Assembly (NCBI GenBank): GCA_002452335.1
Contig: DKFJ01000012.1
Location: 326,553 to 390,552, forward strand
DNA length: 64,000 bases
Reading direction: 5' to 3'
From: Deferribacteraceae bacterium UBA6799
Lineage (GTDB): Bacteria > Chrysiogenota > Deferribacteres > Deferribacterales > Geovibrionaceae
Shown: in pieces, positions 60,366-64,000 of the stretch
How positions within the stretch are numbered: position 1 is the first letter of the stretch
Layout of the letters: each line of letters opens with the position of its first letter
Made by a program: the position numbers and the translations under genes
The notes under the pieces: model-generated
What the model saw: the letters and a program-made list of their open reading frames with translations, nothing else
What the model was told of the DNA's origin: nothing
The model's database searches: none

Positions 60366-61046
60366 CTAGATCCCGGACTCGAACTTATATCCGACACCAT
60401 AAACCGTCTGTATCAGATCATAATCCAGCACGGCGGCCATCTTTTTCCGCAGGTTTTTCACATGGCTGTCTATGGTTCTCTCGTATCCCTCGAACTCGTA
60501 TCCGTGAACACCGGATATGAGATCGGAACGTGAGAACACCCTTCCGGGATGCTTCGCCATTATATACAGCAGCTCGAACTCGCTTCTGGTCAGCGTCAGA
60601 TCTGTTCCCTTGAGAACAGCCAGATACTTTTCAGGATGTATCACAATGGGACCGGCAGTCAGGATGCCTTCATTGACATCCGGAGTGAGTCTGCGCAGGA
60701 CAGCCTTCACCCTGGCAACCACCTCTCTGGGACTGAACGGCTTGCATATATAATCATCCGCTCCCATCTCCAGCCCGATGAGCCTGTCCACTTCCTCCAC
60801 CTTCGCCGTTACCATCAATATAGGCAGATTGGAAAACCTGCGCACCTGACGGCATATCTCCAGCCCGTCTGTATCGGGCAGCATCAGATCCAGAATTACG
60901 GCGTCAGGCACCAGCTTTTTTATGGTTTCCACAGCTTTTGCCCCTGTCTGCATGGTGTGGGTTTCGAATCCGGACTGCTCAAAATAATCTTTAAGCAGAG
61001 CACCTATCTGCTGTTCATCTTCGATAATCAATATTTTCTTATTCAT
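60366..61046 (-). CDS. OmpR/PhoB-family response regulator (BaeR-like)
   Basis: A 226-residue regulator: receiver with acid pocket (EDEQQ), phospho-Asp D53 (ILDLMLPD) and switch K (CKPFSPRE), then a winged-helix domain (TLTRSEFELLYIMAKHPGRVFSRSDLI...RTIDSHVKNLRKKM). The ATG at 61046 lies within the kinase gene end. It pairs with the kinase just upstream; targets probably envelope genes (inference). Confidence 0.95.
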   Translation of the reverse strand: MNKKILIIEDEQQIGALLKDYFEQSGFETHTMQTGAKAVETIKKLVPDAVILDLMLPDTDGLEICRQVRRFSNLPILMVTAKVEEVDRLIGLEMGADDYICKPFSPREVVARVKAVLRRLTPDVNEGILTAGPIVIHPEKYLAVLKGTDLTLTRSEFELLYIMAKHPGRVFSRSDLISGVHGYEFEGYERTIDSHVKNLRKKMAAVLDYDLIQTVYGVGYKFESGI

Positions 61047-62571
61047 CAATACTCTCCATAGGAAGAATTATCTCTATCTTCAAACCGCCCATACTCCCTG
61101 TACAGGCAGATATGGTTCCGCCGTGCTGTTCTGTTATATACCGGCATATGGCAAGCCCCAGCCCGCTTCCGCCTGTTTTTCTGTTTCTGCTCATGTCCGA
61201 GCGGAACAGTCTGTCAAAAAGCATCGGAAGATGCTCCGGCGGGACTCCAGGTCCGGTATCCTCAAATGTTATGACTGCCCTGCCGTCCTTCTCCACGCAG
61301 CCTATCAGTATCACGCCCGGGCTTTTGGCGTGTTTCAGCGAGTTTTCGATCAGGTTGATGAAAACCTGACGCAGGCGTGACACATCCGCTCTCAACATCA
61401 CTTTGCATCCGGATGTAACCTGCTCTATCTTGAACCCGTACTCCTCCGCGCGCATGACATACATGTCCGCCACAGAACGTATTATCCTGTCCGCCCGCTC
61501 GATGGAAAAGCTGAACTTCATATTGCCGGATTCCGCCATGGTGATCTCGTGCAGATCGTTAACAAGCCTTATCAGTCTGCGCACCTCCGCATGGAGTATG
61601 CCCAGCGTGCTGTCGTCCGCTTTTCTGACACCGTCCTGCATAGCCTCTATACTACCTAATATGACAGACAGAGGGGTCCGCAGTTCATGGGATATATCCG
61701 ATATCCACCTGTTCTGGTTCATTTCATATTTTCTGAGCTCATCGGACATATTCTGAAAGTTTTCAGCCAGATCGCCCAGCTCGTCGTTTGATTCCCTGTC
61801 CAGACTGAAATCAAAATTGCGCACAGATATCTTCTTGGTGGCGGACATAAGACTGTTAACCGGCGCCAGAACCCGCTTGGTAAAAAACCACGACAGAGTA
61901 CCCGTAAGTATGATAATCAGCATTCCGCTGACGATCATGTGGCTCCCCTGCTGTTTCAGAAAACCCAGCGCCAGAGGGTGCTCTATATTCGGCGGGCGTC
62001 TCATCCCGAGATATCCCACCAACACTCCGTCCGACAATATTGGTCTGAACACGAACTGTTCGTGATCTTTTTTATTTCCGGTAATGATATTTTTGTCTTT
62101 ATTCATCAGAACAAGAAAATGCTCAAGCCTGATGAACATCTCCGGACGCAGATTGCCGTTATCGTCCAAAAACGCTTTTTTTATAAATTCTTTCTCATCC
62201 GATTTAGAGTCTTTCTCAGGTCTCCCCGTGCCAAAAGGTCCCGGAGGCGGACCCATGCGCTCCCCGCCGTGACTCGGCGGAATGGGCAGTGATGAATGAA
62301 AATCTAAAGAGGCGTTCTTTATCCCTTCAAAACTGCCGTGTGTCTTATAATATTCTCCCAGCTTGACATTAAGCCAGCTGAGCTCTTCCAGACGGGATTC
62401 CGTCAGATATGTGTTGAAGTTGCGGTAGCCGAGATAGCCCACAATGAGCGCCATGATACCGACTCCGAGAGCCACGGAAAGCAGAACCACAAAGAAAATC
62501 TTATAGAACAGTCTTGTTCTCAGCATATGTCTCATGTATCGAGGATAACTTTTCCTTTTACATTTTTCCAA
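61039..62571 (-). CDS. Sensor histidine kinase (BaeS-like)
   Basis: A 510-residue membrane kinase. TM1 at about 23-48, a periplasmic sensor of about 150 residues with a Pro/Met/Gly/His-rich stretch (PPSHGGERMGPPPGPFGTG), TM2 at about 205-230, HAMP, H-box (WISDISHELRTPLSVILG) and an HATPase with LINLIENSLKHA, DTGPGVP and GSGLGLAIC. Downstream regulator overlaps. Envelope or metal stress is a likely input. The start is uncertain: ATG codons at 62535 and 62526 are also possible. Confidence 0.92.
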   Translation of the reverse strand: MEKCKRKSYPRYMRHMLRTRLFYKIFFVVLLSVALGVGIMALIVGYLGYRNFNTYLTESRLEELSWLNVKLGEYYKTHGSFEGIKNASLDFHSSLPIPPSHGGERMGPPPGPFGTGRPEKDSKSDEKEFIKKAFLDDNGNLRPEMFIRLEHFLVLMNKDKNIITGNKKDHEQFVFRPILSDGVLVGYLGMRRPPNIEHPLALGFLKQQGSHMIVSGMLIIILTGTLSWFFTKRVLAPVNSLMSATKKISVRNFDFSLDRESNDELGDLAENFQNMSDELRKYEMNQNRWISDISHELRTPLSVILGSIEAMQDGVRKADDSTLGILHAEVRRLIRLVNDLHEITMAESGNMKFSFSIERADRIIRSVADMYVMRAEEYGFKIEQVTSGCKVMLRADVSRLRQVFINLIENSLKHAKSPGVILIGCVEKDGRAVITFEDTGPGVPPEHLPMLFDRLFRSDMSRNRKTGGSGLGLAICRYITEQHGGTISACTGSMGGLKIEIILPMESIDE

Positions 62572-62704
62572 CTATTCTTCTGCCGCAAGATGAAGAACAC
62601 AATACATCCATACTTTATCCATATTTATAGTTTATACTTATTTAAAAGGAAGGCATCAGAAACGATAGCCTAACCTCCTTTTTAAGTACTCCTTGCACGC
62701 CTGG

Positions 62705-62729
62705 AAAAAGCGGCCGAAAGCCGCTTTTT
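62705..62729. terminator. Terminator of the EF-hand gene
   Basis: AAAAAGCGGC and GCCGCTTTTT, perfect ten-base arms around CGAAA. Lies 35 bases past the EF-hand stop. Confidence 0.9.
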
Positions 62730-62763
62730 CTGTTAATAGCTTCAGCCGTAAACCTCTAATTTA

Positions 62764-63309
62764 CTAAACCTCTGTAGAATACAGACTCTGGATCACAGAT
62801 CCGTAGTCGCTCTGATAATATGACGCGACGGACGTGCCGCTGCTATCCTCATCATCATCAGAGAACAGACTGTTCTGAAGAGAATTCACAAGATTCATGT
62901 AATATTCTGAAAGGCTGTAATCCTCTTCCTCGTCATCCTCTTCAGTACCCGACGCAGACCCCGAAGGAGGAGGTCCTGAAGGTCCGCCCGCCGGTCTGAT
63001 ATCGTTGGACTGCATAAAGCTCTTCAGCTCATCATCGCTGAAAGAACCGTCTCCGTCTGTGTCGTATTCGCTGAAAAGCGAAGCGACATCGACTGTCTGC
63101 CCTGTTGAGGCTGTAATATCGTCAACAAGCGCCTGGAGTTCACTTTGATCTACTGTCCCGTCCTGGCTGGTGTCTACTTCACTGTAAAACGCGTCAACAG
63201 CAGAAGATCCGGATGACGATGACGTCTCCGAACCGGATGATTTCGATGTGCTGTTTGTCGCATAGCTGTACAGATATGAAGTCAGACTGTTGATACTGCT
63301 GATACTCAT
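62764..63309 (-). CDS. EF-hand, Ser-rich protein
   Basis: A 181-residue acidic protein. After a Ser/Thr-rich N-terminus (residues 1-40) come two EF-hand loops (DTSQDGTVDQSEL and DTDGDGSFSDDEL), a Gly/Pro-rich linker and an acidic tail (TEEDDEEEDYS). Calcium binding is likely. No signal peptide is seen; export by a non-Sec route is possible but unproven. The ATG at 63309 follows GGAGGGAACT. It lies beside the kinase gene on the same strand, with a terminator between. Confidence 0.82.
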   Translation of the reverse strand: MSISSINSLTSYLYSYATNSTSKSSGSETSSSSGSSAVDAFYSEVDTSQDGTVDQSELQALVDDITASTGQTVDVASLFSEYDTDGDGSFSDDELKSFMQSNDIRPAGGPSGPPPSGSASGTEEDDEEEDYSLSEYYMNLVNSLQNSLFSDDDEDSSGTSVASYYQSDYGSVIQSLYSTEV

Positions 63310-63532
63310 AGTTCCCTCCAATGTTTGAATAGGAATCGCTGCTGCAGATCTACGGCTATTATAAAATAATGCTCTTATATGCTCTCAGTATGTATCAATT
63401 ATGGTTTAATCATGACAAAATGATATATCAGGGCAGAATTATACTTTTTTACAAAATTTAACTAAAAATTGTATGCATAATTACGCTATAATAACATATA
63501 GTCAGAAATATAAGTTTAACGAACAGGCAAAT

Positions 63533-64000
63533 ATGCAAAAATATTCATTCCTGATAATCACATTGATTTTCCTCGTTTTTCTGTGTTCGTATGAGCTCTA
63601 TCAGGGTTTCATTCATTTCCGCACGACTAATTTGAACAAGGCGAGAGACATAGCCGATGTCACGCTGGCGTTTCGCCAGTGGAACTCTGAGGCGGGCGAG
63701 GTTTTCGCTTCTAAAAGCCGCATAAAGCCTAACCCTTATCTGGATCCGGAAGACAGAGATCTGAAGATAAAAGGCAAAGAGCTGACCAGAATCAACCCGG
63801 CGTATATGACACGGATGGTATCGGATATTCTGTCCGATAAAGGCAGCATACACATGCGCATGATAAGCGATGAACCGATGAATAACATCAATCTCCCGAA
63901 ACAGTGGGAATCAGACGGACTGAGTTATATCAAGCGCAGCAACCCCGAATACAGCAAAATAGAATACAAGGGCATAGACAATATCATGTTCTACTATGTC
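63533..64000 (+). CDS. DUF3365 sensor protein, N-terminal fragment
   Basis: About 156 residues are visible before the window ends. A membrane anchor (about 4-22, FLIITLIFLVFLCSYEL) is followed by a Tll0287-like (DUF3365) periplasmic domain: ADVTLAFRQWNSEAGEVF, PNPYLDPEDRDLKIKGKELTRINPAYMTRMV. This family usually heads a histidine kinase, diguanylate cyclase or chemoreceptor. The output domain lies outside the window. The full-length frame is open to base 64000. Confidence 0.82.
   Translation, partial: MQKYSFLIITLIFLVFLCSYELYQGFIHFRTTNLNKARDIADVTLAFRQWNSEAGEVFASKSRIKPNPYLDPEDRDLKIKGKELTRINPAYMTRMVSDILSDKGSIHMRMISDEPMNNINLPKQWESDGLSYIKRSNPEYSKIEYKGIDNIMFYYV

Overview
The window looks like chromosomal DNA of a motile, anaerobically respiring Gram-negative bacterium. 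Outer-membrane biogenesis genes (KDO transferase, lauroyl acyltransferase family, MurB, LolD, a porin) show a diderm envelope. A multiheme c-type cytochrome, two methyl-accepting chemotaxis proteins, several two-component systems, a GGDEF and a PilZ protein, and anaerobic-type B12 genes suggest an aquatic or sediment respirer. The gene style resembles Deferribacterota (Geovibrio/Denitrovibrio/Seleniivibrio-like). That placement is an inference from protein character, not a database result.

Layout. 1-1173: end of a polysaccharide flippase, an RseC-like protein and a secreted nuclease. 7211-1170 (minus): a tightly overlapping run gpsA, polA, diguanylate cyclase, hisD and a membrane protein, divergent from a comFB-like gene. 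9942-7704 (minus): murB and a membrane-anchored protein. 11484-10043 (minus): lolD and an MTA phosphorylase. Then a porin, a VCBS-type secreted protein and hslVU, all minus. 16969-19051 (plus): waaA and lpxL-like. 19357-23651 (plus): argD, argF, argG and glyQ. 23821-26119 (minus): two lipoproteins and an RRM protein.

26546-29936 is the main accessory feature: a 3.4 kb island bounded by a perfect 24-bp repeat of the 3' end of tRNA-Pro(CGG). It holds an AT-rich two-gene operon: a class II Fic AMP-transferase with its own palindromic promoter, translationally coupled to a GHKL ATPase that appears fused to a PD-(D/E)XK-type nuclease. No integrase is present. This is the best candidate for an undescribed defence or toxin system.

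30160-35355 (minus): a multiheme cytochrome behind a good sigma-54 promoter, next to an NtrC-family regulator and its sensor kinase. 35425-43278: a lipoprotein, rpmB, trmB, nfeD, a DUF493 protein, a chemoreceptor and an unknown gene pair. 43503-51294 (plus): PilZ protein, psd, pssA, leuA (with two tiny coupled leader ORFs), a heme-binding chemoreceptor, yebC, ruvC and ruvA. 51326-54462: a nitroreductase, a Fur-box-linked DUF2325/DUF2023 pair, and a B12-riboswitch-controlled chelatase/CobA operon. 54979-64000: a large STAND/TPR/SARP-type regulator, a FliG-like protein, a nitronate monooxygenase family protein, a BaeSR-like two-component system, an EF-hand protein and the start of a DUF3365 sensor.

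Genes are packed into overlapping operons separated by clear intrinsic terminators. A family of palindromic intergenic repeats (7577, 9962, 11504, 37175) recurs between operons. No CRISPR array, rRNA, transposase or integrase was seen.
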